Of a DNA stretch of 64,000 nucleotides, positions 33,801 to 44,945 are shown piece after piece (within the stretch, counting starts at the first letter, position 1; every line of letters begins with the position of its first letter). Under the pieces are notes generated by a model. It was not told the DNA's origin and made no database searches. It worked only from the letters and a program-made list of their open reading frames with translations. Source of the stretch: Platycnemis pennipes. Taxonomy: Eukaryota; Arthropoda; Insecta; Odonata; Platycnemididae. Both the position numbers and the translations under genes were made by a program. The stretch lies in contig OW121848.1 of the NCBI GenBank assembly GCA_933228895.1, forward strand, positions 132,822,615 through 132,886,614. Reading direction: 5' to 3'.

Positions 33801-34865
33801 CATTAAATAGGAACTAGCAGACCTGCTGCCTGGTTTTCAGGAACTTTTCATAAGCATTTCGTATGCAGAGAGAAGGAAATGGGTATTTTATAAATAGAGA
33901 AATGTGTCCCATTCAAATCATCCTATCTGTTTTTGCACTGTTTTCTACACCATATTTTCATTATATGTTGTATCTCACTCTCAAAAACCACGTTTTTTTG
34001 CATTTTTCTCTGCACCGCAAACTGCTAATAATTCAAAACTACTACCAAATCAATACAGACAGAGAATCCACACTGGACGCACCAAACCTCACTCTTTTAG
34101 CTCAAAACTTGGGAGAAAACAAAACAAACGGATACAGAATGACTGACTGACACGCTACAAGATTAATATATACCTATATACCTAGATTGTAGCACTTAAA
34201 AAAAAAAATTTAAAGATCGGAGCAAGCATATATGAGCATGCTGTAAGTCGGGTTAGCAATGAATCTTTATACTCACATTCAACTACGTAAGATACCTATT
34301 GTTAGACATTTGTATGTATGATTGAATATGATCTCGGCTTTTCAGATCCCTAATAGTACGAAAAAATGTGCTAACCCCTTTGATTACACCTGTCACCTTA
34401 GTGTATATGTAAATATTTACTATGCTCTTATCAGTGTAAGCAAAGAAAATCAGAACAGATATTCTAAATAAATTTTATTATCACCCGGGATTTCGGGAAT
34501 TGTACGATTGTGCTTGTTTAGCCATTAAGTGCCGTTTAGAGGAAGGTAAGATCCGTGACTAATGCAGTGAATAGCAAAGCATGTTGAAACGATAAATAGT
34601 TTTTGACATGAATAAAAGTGAATCAGGTTTGTCTTCGGAAAAGTTGTCCTTATCATTATCTGAAATGCAAAAAAAGGAATAAAGGGATATGGAGTTGCAG
34701 TTAACCGTATTATCAACATAATATTTCATCTTTATTACTTTTCATATCAGTTTTTTACTGGATGTTCAGTTCATACCTTTTGATCGCTCTGCGCAGTAAA
34801 TAAATTTGTCTCATATCATCAAGCATGATGTGGTTACACATCATGATTGACTGCATACGAATTCT
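33801..34865. other. No recognisable gene
   Basis: AT-rich DNA. The two overlapping frames at 33863-34150 show no family motif. Confidence 0.4.
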
Positions 34866-34869
34866 GACA

Positions 34870-34995
34870 CGAATCCCCCTCCCGGATACGGCTTCCCAAT
34901 CTAAGGGTCACTGGTTATAATCCCGCCTAGATATCTGTCTCTATCTGCTAACCATACTGCAAGTCACCTCTAGGGTCTGTGACAGGAGGATGGAT
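34870..34995. repeat. tRNA-like SINE head and decayed non-LTR tail
   Basis: GGCTTCCCAATCTAAGGGTC followed by CTGGTTATAATCCCGCC (34901-34925, plus) has a B-box-like core. 34945-34995 (CATACTGCAAGTCACC, AGGGTCTGTGACAGGAGG) is a decayed minus-strand family A/B hairpin. The elements adjoin without a recognisable boundary. Confidence 0.35.
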
Positions 34996-34999
34996 ATGG

Positions 35000-35440
35000 A
35001 CTATACCCTGCATTAGAATTAAGCTTAGGTATATGTCATCATAGATGTTTGATTTTGGATCACATTAATACCTATTTTCACCATTTCTAAAACCACTCTT
35101 CCCGTTTGACCTTAAGGAATGACAGTAAATAATATTAAATCTCCTCTCCGTTTTGCCTGAATAATTTCCCATTACCGGTAGGAATTGTTGACGCGTCGGT
35201 AACTGAGTAACGTGCGTGACATTGTGACGTCAATGAAGCCGAGAAGTCCATACGTTCAAAGTGTTGCCTCTGACCGTTGCCTTGCTGAGCGGGAAATTTC
35301 CAAGCCGATTCACAATACCACGCTTACTCACCCCCCTCAACTTCATCAAATTTTCGGCCCACATTTGTACATACTAGAGCGGTAAAACTAGGCCTGCTCG
35401 TCAAATACCACTCGGCCCTCTCACTGAATTACGGTGAGTG
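35000..35440. other. No recognisable gene
   Basis: Balanced to AT-rich DNA without motif. Confidence 0.35.
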
Positions 35441-35766
35441 ACGACATGAGTTCCTTGTGTAGGCTTCCGCGGGTTGTCTTACTTGAAGATGCTGGTCTTT
35501 CGGGATTTCCTCCGCGTTGGTCCATAGTTCCTGGGACGACAGTTTCGCCGGCGTTGCAGTCGGCTTCTTCAGGTCACTGAAGTGAATGTGCAGAGTTTTT
35601 TGGCCGTCTTATATACTCATCCGTTGGGGATAGGTCCGTTGTGCACATTCACTTCACCGACCTGAAGAAGCCGACTGCAACGCCGGCGAAACTGTCGTCC
35701 CAGGAACTATGGACCAACGCGGAGGAAATCCCGAAAGACCAGCATCGTCAACGACGACATGAGTTC
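35441..35766. mobile_element. Head-to-head Penelope-like termini with 13-bp TSD
   Basis: Left arm 35488-35592 and right arm 35642-35746 are inverted copies of about 105 bp with very few mismatches, separated by 49 bp. The right arm carries CTGAAGA (35662-35668), a GCCG/CGGC stem (35670-35673, 35684-35687), GAAAC (35688-35692) and TGTCGTC. The left arm carries the same on the minus strand. ACGACATGAGTTC flanks the structure on both sides (35441-35453, 35754-35766). So it appears to be one insertion made of two opposed terminal fragments, without coding sequence. Confidence 0.75.
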
Positions 35767-36048
35767 ACCCAATGCAGGCTAGAGTTATGGCATTTCTTCA
35801 CAGAAACTGTGGTCCAAAGACGTTTTCTCAGTTGTCTCGCTTTAGAATTCGGACTTAGGGTCTCGACTCAGAATCTCTTGCTTCCCTCTGTGGGATGTTG
35901 ACCTCCATCTTCCACCAAAATGAGGTGCCTTACAGAGTATAGATTAAGAGAGCTTGAATCTCATCTACGTCTCATCTTTCATCATAATAGGTTATCCCTC
36001 GGACCACACGTAGGTGGTTGTCCTCAGGATTGGAGGATCAGGTACCTA
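35767..36048. other. No recognisable gene
   Basis: No motif seen up to the RTE-like fragment. Confidence 0.3.
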
Positions 36049-36370
36049 GTGTGAAAGCATTTATTAGAGGGAAGATAGAAACTTTCCAGGGTATATTCAT
36101 TTGCTTTATAGATTTCAAGAAGGCTTTTGAGAGGTAATTTGGATAAAGCTGATGAAAAAATTGCAGACATTAGTAGTGGTCAAGGGGAGATAACCATTTT
36201 ATTAGATTATTTTACTATTTTATTAGCTTAGATCTATGTAATGATTTAATGACGTGAGACTGGCCGGTGGGGAATCAGGATGGGGAGTGATAGGCAGAAG
36301 AGTGAGCCAGGGCTGTCCATTATTCCTCTGCCATTAGAATTTTGCTTAAACATGAAATAAGCAGTCACAG
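36049..36370 (+). pseudogene. RTE-type reverse transcriptase fragment
   Basis: Frames read GIFICFIDFKKAFERVIW (RT motif A, usually F.DY.KAFD.V.W) and, after internal decay, GGESGWGVIGRRVSQGCPLF (the RT region with motif QGCPLSP). The order and the GVI.R.V.QGCPLSP text are typical of RTE/BovB-like and related arthropod elements. Stops and frame changes lie between. The catalytic YADD block is missing because the fragment ends before it. Confidence 0.7.
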
Positions 36371-36386
36371 AGGCAAGAGAAATTTT

Positions 36387-36600
36387 TCCATCCCCTGTCC
36401 CACACCTTTATGGTGGCTTGCAGAGTATTATGCAGATGTAGATGTACGCCATAAAATTAGAGAAATTGATTGACGAACTGACAAATTTAAAGTGTCTTTC
36501 TTTCCTCGCACAATTCCTAAGGGATATGAATAGCTGCAAACCCGATAGTATAAATACAAATACATATATCAATGGATAGCTTAGGTATCAATTAAGTCGG
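36387..36600 (+). mobile_element. Family B tail followed by a second family B piece
   Basis: 36387-36442 is the 3' hairpin CCCACACCTTTATGGTGGCT and tail GCAGATGTAGATGTA. Directly after the tail a family B segment starts again (ATTAGAGAAATTGATTGACG, reading IREID.ELTNLKC.SFLAQF), running to about 36600 (ATATCAATGGATAG). Two fragments of the family therefore lie in tandem with the tail of the first abutting the second. Confidence 0.7.
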
Positions 36601-37582
36601 TAGGCGTTATCTCCAAGATCGTATTTAAGATTCTCCCTTAGTTTAAAAAGATTCCGAGCATCTTGGTGCTGGTCACACTCCGACAAGATTAGCAGTTAGT
36701 CTTTAGCAGTTAAACACTTATTACATGTATCACAGTGCGAAGGTAAAAAACCAAAAGCTTGAGGTAGAGGAAGAGTACTTTTATCTTAAGATCCTCGGTA
36801 GAACCATCGTTTCATTTAAGATTTTCTCTCTTAATATGTGACAAACAGGATGGTATATATTTGGCTTCGTTAAAAAAGTCAATGAGCAATAGATAAATTC
36901 CTTTACTCATGACGATAAGCCACTGGAAAGAACTCAAGAGGGCAAGGAGTGCTGTACTCTGTCGTTCTATTGGAAGAAAGTAAAAAGAGGGTTAGTGAAG
37001 GAGTTGTAGGAACAACTTCACAACTTTTCCTTTTCTCCCTCTCTCTAATTGCACTTAACGTTATTAAACACTATGAAGTGGCACATACTTTACCCTGCTG
37101 GAGAATAGGAGTCGTATTACTCTCTCCGGTTTGATACCACGGTGTAGAAAGAAACCAGCTTTCTCTGCGCTTGCCCCAAGATACCTTCCATCCTTGGTCG
37201 TCCCAAATGGACCCCTTTACTCTCTTTCTTGTCGCCAATGGACGGCGTTCCACACGGCCGTGCTCTCAAAGGAAAGAGCGGCCAAAGTCGCTTGTCGCTA
37301 ATTAATTACGCGTCGGGGACTTCTCCAGGACGAGGGGCGAAAGGACCCCTCCCCCCCTCTATTCGAGTGGAGGGGAGAGGGAGAAAGGGTACGAAGGGGC
37401 GGGAGAGGGATTTTCAGTGGGAAGCGCGAGGGAGGAGGGAAGGGTTTTAGCGCGTAGAGAGAGAAAAGACCTTGGGACTACGCCTCTTCCCTTCTCTTAT
37501 GTAGACATCCTCGTATCCATGCATATTAGCCTATTTTGCACACCTGACGCAAGGGTAAATATTATCAACCCCCCAGAGACAA
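36601..37582. other. No gene called; purine-rich GC segment 37200-37450
   Basis: 37320-37450 has GGGGAGAGGGAG-type runs. No domain in any frame. Confidence 0.35.
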
Positions 37583-37655
37583 GATGGGAGTAGGAGCAAT
37601 GGATAGAGTGTTTAGTAGTTGAAATCAACAATTTGGGATTAAATCCCGGAAAATA
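37583..37655 (+). repeat. tRNA-like SINE head
   Basis: GAGTAGGAGCAATGGATAGA at the A-box position and TTGGGATTAAATCCCGG (B-box-like) 35-40 bases later suggest a tRNA-derived SINE. No tail or body identified. Confidence 0.35.
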
Positions 37656-37805
37656 TCAAATATTCTTCGCGGCTTTATAAAAAATTAGAGAGAGTTAACG
37701 TCCATGTTCATATGGAAGTAAATAAAGATGCTCTGTTGGAAGAAAATAAGATGAAGTTAAGTGAAAAAGCTGTGGGAACCTCTCCACAACTTATCTTTCA
37801 CTCCC

Positions 37806-37815
37806 ACCCTCTCTG

Positions 37816-37899
<84 letters not shown>

Positions 37900-37950
37900 C
37901 CCCTCTCTCTCTCTCTCTCTCCCCGTCTCTCTCTCTCTCTCCCTGTCTTA
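37806..37950 (+). repeat. (CT)n microsatellite
   Basis: About 145 bases of nearly uninterrupted CT repeats with a few A, C and G interruptions (TATCTCTC, CCCCCTC, CCCCGTC). The Leu/Ser- and Glu/Arg-rich frames read from it are artefacts. Confidence 0.95.
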
Positions 37951-39034
37951 AAGCGCTTAATTGAATTAACAACTATGAAGTGTTATACTAATCTGCATAA
38001 GATCTATCTTATAGGATCGTACACAATCTTGGTGATATTGTACACAAACCTATGGTTCAAAATAGTCATCCGTAAAATTACAATAATTTCTAAACATTAT
38101 CTTCTTTTATCTAGAGATGAATTTCTAAAAGAAAAGTTTCTACGAAAACTGAAGGTCTTGCTGTTAATGTGTACATAGAGATGTTGAAATTCTAAATATT
38201 ATTTCTTCAGTAACAAGGCAAAAAGTTGTACTCATATTTTTCATCGCCTTTCCATTTTCTTGTATTGTTGACAATAGTGTGATCACTTCACATCAAGTAC
38301 AAAAATATGTATTTGTCAGCAGCTGGATCACAATTCATTTTTGAAAAAATGCAAAAACTGTTGTGAGTTTTACACGTGTGCAAGCTGTTACACAATTTTT
38401 GTGGTACTCAAAGAATGGGATACCCGAAATAAGATTTTTTTGGCCCGGTGCCTTATTTCTCTCAATATTGAAGCATTTAATTTATGAGTGTTGTAACGCC
38501 AGATAAAAATAAATATTAATATTATTAGGAATGATAGAAAAGCCGGTTCCAATATGAATGCCCTGCATAAACCTGCGCCAACTGACTACACATTGAGCCA
38601 TCTCGAGGGCGAGTTATCAGTGAACATGCACTACTTTTCACCAGAAGTAATTAATGGGAGAGTTATCAAGAATAAAATAGGGAAAAAACACTATGAATTT
38701 CTCTTTTCATCCAAAATGCGCTGACATTTTGAATAAATACTATGAAAATGCATTATATATACAATATACGGGTCGTGAATACATGCTTAAATCCTTAAAA
38801 ACCTCCTGATCTTATCCCTGGTATATTTCCTTAATATTTTTCCATCTGCCATGTGTGACATTGTATTTTTATGCCAAGTGAAGTTATTTATTTTAAGGCA
38901 ATCATGCTATGGGATGTCTTGATGTTTTTATGGCCACAAACTGAGGGAGGAAAGAACGAACACTTGAATCTATCTCTGATGGAATTATTCCTCTAATCGC
39001 ATCTGTGTGGACCTCCCTACTGTTGTAATGTGTA
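37951..39034. other. No recognisable gene
   Basis: AT-rich DNA. AACATGCACTACTTTTCACC at 38623-38642 is faintly like the family A UTR, too short to call. Confidence 0.4.
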
Positions 39035-39553
39035 GCCGTAATGGAGTCGTTTACCATATTTTTTTATTGCCGGATCTACAGAGTTTGTAAAATAAAAATA
39101 CCCACATTTTTCCGTTTTTCGATCCGTCAATTATTTCTCGAGTTATAAGCGGCGAAAAACTGATGTTTTTAACCCTTTCGGAAAAGTGGGCGTGGTGCAA
39201 CCTCTGACGTCATTGACTTCGTCCAATCACAACTAAGCCCACGAAGCTTATCGCAAAGGGGGGGAAACAGCTGACTCTGCCAATAGGAGCGATTGCGACA
39301 GGATCTGTGTGAGCAGTTCCCTCCACTCCCTTACCTTCTCCTAAAATCAGTCAAGGACGGGTGGAAAATGACGTCAATGTTATCAAAGCAGCTTCTTCGG
39401 TGGGCGTCACCTTTCGCTTATTTAAATTTTTGATTTATTAGTGAATGGTTGTGGTTAGAAGATTAATTTTTTCACTAAAAGTCGTTTTTCGTAACCATCT
39501 AACGATTTCGTGTACAAAATTCCTATTTCGGTTCAGAGTGAACGCCCCCATTA
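39035..39553 (+). mobile_element. ~520-bp repeat family, copy 1
   Basis: Collinear with 42695-43222 at roughly 75-80% identity. Shared landmarks in order: TTTTTTTATTGCC, TTTTTCGATCCGTCAA, TTTAAGCGGCGAAAA-like, CGGAAAAGTGGGCGTG, CCAATCACAACT, CAGCTGACTCTGCCAAT, GGGAGCGATTG-like, AAAGCAGCTTCTTTGGTGGG-like and AACGATTT. The start (AATGGAGTCGTTTAC) and the complement of the end (AATGGGGGCGTTCAC) are similar, suggesting terminal inverted repeats of a non-autonomous DNA element. No coding frame. Class not recognised. Confidence 0.7.
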
Positions 39554-39847
39554 TTCTGCGTGAAATTTTATCGAGAAATCCGCCAAGTAAATACACTATT
39601 GAGAAATACTCACCTCGGTAAAAGAAAGTATTGTTTTTGCATCACTGTTCTTGGAGCACCGAAGGAAACGTGTAGTAGTTTCCACACATGTAAAAAAATA
39701 ACATTTTCGGAATTTTTTGGAAGAAAGAAATGCGAACGTTTTGACGTAAATATTCTCCCCGCGTCGGAGGAAAACTTGTGTGCTCTGTACCAATCGAGAA
39801 TTGCAGAGCTGTTTAAGTTCGATACTGCACAATCAAACGAACCGTGA
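39542..39847 (+). CDS. Unassigned open frame, Cys-rich
   Basis: An uninterrupted frame of 102 codons lies immediately after the repeat end; its first in-frame ATG would leave a shorter product. It contains KRKYCFCITVLGAPKETC and HTCKK, so four Cys in a spacing that could be a small metal site, and ends LPASEENLCALYQSRIAELF followed by a stop. It is less biased than the low-complexity frames elsewhere. I do not recognise a family. A transposase piece linked to the repeat, a host exon or chance are all possible. Confidence 0.2.
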   Translation, partial: TPPLFCVKFYREIRQVNTLLRNTHLGKRKYCFCITVLGAPKETCSSFHTCKKITFSEFFGRKKCERFDVNILPASEENLCALYQSRIAELFKFDTAQSNEP

Positions 39848-40224
39848 AAATGTAAAGCCCATTTGCTACGATGGTCAAGCTAATCCTAACACAGGGTTTC
39901 TTTTCCACCCTTCCAACTTCCCCTACCCGTCTCATCCCAACACCTTGCCCACCAGCTTGAAGCTCACCCAAGGCCAGACTCGAGACTCCTTCTCCTCTGT
40001 GCGGACAAGTCTACTTTGTTTCATCTTTCGCGTGCGATGAAGGGACCAGAATAGCTGGAGACTAAATCTTCCGGTGGGTGAGTCGTTTGACCAATGACCT
40101 AGTTCGCGGTGTCTCCGCGTAAGATCTCCTTTATGACATCCTCTACTAACGTCACGTCACAGTCGCCGACCTGAAAGCAGCTCTATTTTAATATATTTGG
40201 AAGCTGAAGTAGCCAGGTTACAAG

Positions 40225-40335
40225 GAAATCCAATAATTTGTTTGCATCGCCCTCCTTATGCAGGGAATCGGATTAGTGGCGTGGCTAAAATATTGGATTT
40301 CCTGTGGAAGTCCTTTGATCGAACCCCAGCAGGTT
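40225..40335 (+). repeat. tRNA-like SINE head with inverted partner
   Basis: TTAGTGGCGTGGCTAAAATA then TTGGATTTCCTGTGGAAGTC and TTTGATCGAACCCCAGC follow tRNA order (A-box region, anticodon-like part, B-box). The 12-mer GGAAATCCAATA at 40225-40236 is the exact complement of 40291-40302, so part of the head also lies upstream in inverse orientation. Confidence 0.4.
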
Positions 40336-42694
40336 TATAGACTCATCTTCAAGGTTAGTAATAATTTTTAAATCCTATTTATATTTAAATTTTTTAGGTC
40401 CTAATATTTTAAATATTTCAATGACTTTGCATTTCCTAAAACGATAAACGCGCTTAACGCTACGGGATAAGAGGGTAAGGAGATATACCCATGTTCCAAC
40501 TCCTACGATAGAGAAATTACTGAAAACATTTGGGAATAAGCAGTATCGTTGCAAAAGATAAATGCTGGAAATTACGTCGTTAAAATCCAAGACCGAATTC
40601 TATGAGAAAAACTAGAGTGCAGAAAATATGATACCCCTCCCCCCCCCCCACTGTGAATCATGCGATAAGCCTCAGGCAGTGAAATACATCATGGCGGAGT
40701 GTGTCAACTAGCAATATTCTCGCAATCTTTTCGGCTTAAGGGGATATCTTAAATACGATCTGGGTGATAAAGCTGGCCGACATAATCAGGTAATCCGGTT
40801 TTTAAAAAATATAAATATCTTCCACTCAGTTTAATCATTTTTACTTCTATTTTAGTTTATCTCTCTCTAGTTAAAAACTATTCTGCAGTTGCAACAAAGT
40901 GTCTTAGAGCCGAGCCGCCTAATACAGTGACAACATTTATAAATTGGACGCGGTGCAAAATGGCCTCTGCCGTCGACGCACCCACAAACCCAATTACTAC
41001 TACTACTACTAGCGTGTATGAGAATACGCTTAGTAATCAGCGATCCAGTTACTTCATAAAAACTAGGGAAGCAATTTAGAAAGTCAAAAGATTGAAGCAT
41101 ACGAGTAGTCCTTGATATGCTGAAACAAAATCCAACACTTTAAGGAAATAACTTGTTGAAATAGGAAAAAATGCTAAACTAAATTAAGGAATAGTTCAAA
41201 TTAGAAATGATAAAAATAATGTATTTATTATCAAAACCTATGATATAAATTTCTCGTATATGATCTTTAAAAACGCTAGAACCTAAAAAAATGGCAAACG
41301 TGACTATTATTCAATATAGATTAATTCCGTGAGAGGCATATCGCACTCAAATAAATAGTGTGGCGAATTCATTCCAAATTATTAACGAGGTGAGGCCTTA
41401 AGATAGCTCACGGCAGGGGGAATAAATATCAGAATTATGAAAATGGTCTTCATTAATTTTGTCCACAAACCGGGAGATCAGGGAGTGAATGTTATTTTGT
41501 TTTCATCGGCGTAGGAGAGGGACAGATGTTGGGGAGAGTAGTTGATACGGGGAAGACAAACGCTCAAAGCCGGGGAGTTTTTCATTTCCAAATATAAATA
41601 TTCCTTCCCCGAGAGACGAAATCCCTTTTCCAAAGCGACCAGCTACGCCAACACTAGACGCGGATAGTCGTAAAAAAAACAGCGTAGCATCGAAAACACG
41701 GGACGAAATTAGCCGCGCAGACGGTCCTTTTCACAATGGACGTTAAGGGAGGGCGGAGTGAAGTTTTGCAATTTTCACAGTGACGGTATTCGGGACGAAA
41801 GCATTGGCAAGGAGGCACTGGCTCGTTCAAACCGTCCAACGTAGTTCCTTCGGAATTAATCCCATGTTTTGGAGCGCACACATGCCCCTCCATGCATCGA
41901 AGTGGAAGGAAGACCCTGCTAGAATCCCAACCACAGGATCCATGCCTACACTCGATGATTAGTTTCGCTTAGCACTGGCAAATGCAAAGCACGGGTTTCC
42001 GTGAATTTTCCGCGTTGCGGGAAGGGAGAGACTTCAAAGAGAACCAAGTAACTAAATACGTTCCTTCATCCTGTACGCCCAGAGGATTTATTTTTAATTT
42101 ACTCCAGAGTAGGTCTGCTTGCTCCCGATTTTTGTAGAAGTAAAAAAAAAAAATACGTGGGCAAGGGTGATTTTTTTAAATGACCTCTCCAGATTATTAT
42201 GCAACGAGATTTTCATTAAAGTTGAGAAACATAGGCAGCAAACTTAACATTTTATTTTAAAAATGTACCGTGTAATGGCAGTTCAAGCACTTGAGAATTC
42301 CTCATTATTTGCCCATAATACAGGACTTCATTTAAGCTCCGTGCAAAAAGAAGTAAAAATATGGGGACGAGATTTCTTTTAATGACCTCCCGAAATTATT
42401 TACTAAATGAATTTTCATCATCGTGGCGGAAATAGATACAGGATTTAACATTTTATTTTGATAATATGTACCCGAAAATAGGGATTTTCATCCGTTATTA
42501 CATTCTCAACGTTTGCAATGTTTTATTTAATCCACAGATATATCCTTATCAGGCCCTTATCCATAGCCATTATCAGGAAATAAATTTAAAAATTTCGTTG
42601 AAATTAACTTAGATTGATTGAAAACGCATGAGCACTGTATAATGAGGCCGATTTTAATATTATAATCATGCAATGGAACATGCACTACCAAAAG
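40336..42694. other. No recognisable gene; CpG-rich 41500-42060
   Basis: AT-rich with a short (ACT)n run at about 40997-41010 and a C-run at about 40638-40650. 41500-42060 is GC-richer with frames on both strands but no domain. Possible regulatory segment. Confidence 0.35.
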
Positions 42695-43222
42695 GTACAA
42701 TGAGGTCGTTTGCCATACTTTTTTATTGCCGAATCTGAAGAGTAGGTAAAATAAAAAGACCTGTATTTTTTTCGTTTTTCGATCCGTCAACTAGTTCTCG
42801 AGCTTTAAGCGGCGAAAAAGTGTTGTTTTTAAACTTTCGGAAAAGTGGGCGTGCATCGACCTCTTACGTCATCCACCTCATCCAATCACAACTGAGCCTG
42901 CGAAGGTACTTTGCCTTATCGCAATGGGGGGACACAGCTGACTCTGCCAATGGGAGCGATTGCCACAGGATCTGTGCGAGCAGACCTTCCGAGAACTCCC
43001 CTCCACACTCTTCCCTTACCCTAAAAAGGACGGGAGGTAAATGACGTTAATGGTCTCAAAGCAGCTTCTTTGGTGGGCGTCACTTATTGCTTATTTTAAT
43101 TTTTTATTTATAAGAGAATTTCTCGGGTTAGGAGATTAATTTTTTTAACTAAAATTCATTTTTCGTTTCCTTATAACGATTTTGTGCACGAAATTGCGAT
43201 TTTAGCTCCGAGTAAACGCCCC
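42695..43222 (+). mobile_element. ~520-bp repeat family, copy 2
   Basis: Second copy of the 39035 unit, same strand, 3.66 kb downstream. The ends pair: ACAATGAGGTCGTTT at the left against the complement ACAATCGGGGCGTTT of the right, a terminal inverted repeat of about 15 bp. The middle differs from copy 1 by small indels (for example an extra GTACTTTGCCTTATCG-like stretch). Confidence 0.7.
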
Positions 43223-44020
43223 GATTGTGATCACTTCTTGTCATATCATGTTCCATGCTCAAAACGTGTCGATATCCACTGAGATTGAGGAAACGTTGAT
43301 GGCAGAAGGCTATAGATTGGAAAAAAGAATTATATGATTGCAATTCATTGTACGAATTGAAATTAAAATACAAAACTAATGTATTAATCAATCCTAAAAG
43401 GCACATCCTAAAAGTATCAAACCTACAATCTTGTGTTGCAACTGATTTTTTTCAAGATCTGATCAATGAGCACTCAATGGAATACATGAAAGGTAGCAAA
43501 ATCTCAAATAGACTATTTATGTTACTTCAACATCAAAATAAATCCAAAAATTCAAATCATCCCCTAAATATTCCTGGTATGCTAAGTAGACTCACTTAAA
43601 GAGTACGAACTGGTTTTTTCTCCCAAATGACTTGGGTTTGACTCCTGGAAGTTACAAAGTTGTTGCGTTGTAGGGATTGCCTCTCATCAAGTGTCATATG
43701 AAGATCCTGCGATTTCAGTACTACTACGTTCGTTGCATGGGGCTTAAACATTTTAACACTTGGTGCCATTCGGTAATAACATATTAATGCTGACGCCAAT
43801 TTTCTCAACTTAATTTTTCATTTCTAATACATCCTACCCCACTAATCTCCTTCAATCATTGGTGTTGTTGTGTTCAAAGGGGAAAAATTACCAGTAGGGT
43901 TGGTAGTTTGCGTCAGTTGGAACATGTGGACAACAGGATAAGGGAATTATTCACGGAGCGGCGGAAGAGTGAAGAAAAACCCGGCCTTAAGCATTGGCTC
44001 ACTTTCAACAAAAGGCACCA
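43223..44020. other. No recognisable gene
   Basis: An 83-codon plus frame at 43348-43599 shows no motif I can name. Otherwise featureless AT-rich DNA. Confidence 0.35.
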
Positions 44021-44024
44021 AGAG

Positions 44025-44212
44025 GCCATGATTTAACGTCCCATCCTACGGACGGAGCACTGAACTTGATATGCTCTTCACCCAGTCTTTCACGTACGTA
44101 CCGGAAGGTCAATGAAAAAAATCTCTGCCACAGCTGGAACTCGAACCAGTAGCCTTTGGATGTGAAGCCCGTTCTGTAGCTACGAAACCAACCTGATTCT
44201 CCCTTCTTCCAT
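44025..44212 (-). repeat. tRNA-derived SINE
   Basis: The minus strand begins GGTTGGTTTCGTAGCTACAG, AACGGGCTTCACATCC, AAAGGCTACTGGTTCGAGTT CC, with a good B-box (GGTTCGAGTTCC). The body runs on through ACGTGAAAG to the GACGTTAAATC end. The plus-strand block TTTAACGTCCCATCCTACGG is of a type seen in insect SINE bodies. Best supported SINE in the window. Confidence 0.55.
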
Positions 44213-44539
44213 TAAAAATCACAAATCAATGATACGATGACCAAGTGGATAGATTTAGCGTCTTTCTTTCCGTTAGCAATAAAATATCGTAAGTGTATTA
44301 ATAAAACAATTAGCGGTAGTTGAAACTGAAGTAGCTAATCTAAGCATAAAATGCCACTGAACTTATCCAGATGTTGATATGCAAATTTTACCGGGTAACG
44401 CAATTCCATTTTGTACGACTAAATTTCAATGTCCTACAACTATATAATAGATGGAGACTACCTTCAAAAAACAAATAAAATGAAGTATCTGGGTTTACTT
44501 CTTTTCCTCAGATGTCGTAGATGAATCACATAGCCAAAG

Positions 44540-44668
44540 CTACATCTACATCTTCACGATACCCTGCAAGCCACCGCGAGGGTGTGTGGCAGGGGTGAAG
44601 ATCACCAAGCATGCTCACTAACATGCAAACAAGCAACTATAGGATCTCAGCAACTATAAGGTCTCAGA
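44540..44668 (-). mobile_element. Family A 3' tail and hairpin
   Basis: The CATCTACATC tail, hairpin and first part of the 3' UTR are present. AGGATCTCAGCAACTATAAG GTCTCA at 44641-44666 repeats the GGTCTCA block in tandem, a small internal duplication. 5' truncated. Confidence 0.8.
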
Positions 44669-44866
44669 TACTGCTAAGGCATCTAAAACTCTTCATTTGG
44701 CAATGAGAAACCCGTTCCTTCACCCTCTCCTCACTTTTCCCTAATATTCTTTTAATAAACCCCAAGTTTAATAAACCCCAACTAATGACAGACCAAATGC
44801 TGCATCGGAAATATTCTCCATGTTTCTTGCTTGAGGTTAGGTAAGGGACTTAAATGATAAGTATAT

Positions 44867-44945
44867 ACCACCACCTAAATCGGAATTCGAACCCAAGTCC
44901 TTCGATTTAAAACGAAAAGCAATGCAGCCACCATTTCGCAACTGA
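44867..44945 (-). repeat. tRNA-like SINE head
   Basis: The minus strand has AATGGTGGCTGCATTGC (A-box-like) and GACTTGGGTTCGAATTCCGA (B-box GGTTCGAATTCC, near consensus). The spacing of ~35 bases fits a tRNA-derived promoter. No cloverleaf closure seen. Confidence 0.5.

Noticed and set aside
37757..37972. Glu/Arg- and Leu/Ser-rich frames
   Set aside because: Pure readings of the (CT)n microsatellite.
39035..43222. The ~520-bp pair as LTRs of one retrotransposon
   Set aside because: No TG...CA ends, no primer-binding site after the left copy and no gag/pol text in the 3.1 kb between. Inverted similarity of the ends fits a DNA element better.
44120..44210. Functional tRNA gene
   Set aside because: B-box is good but no acceptor stem or cloverleaf closes. 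The body continues as a SINE.
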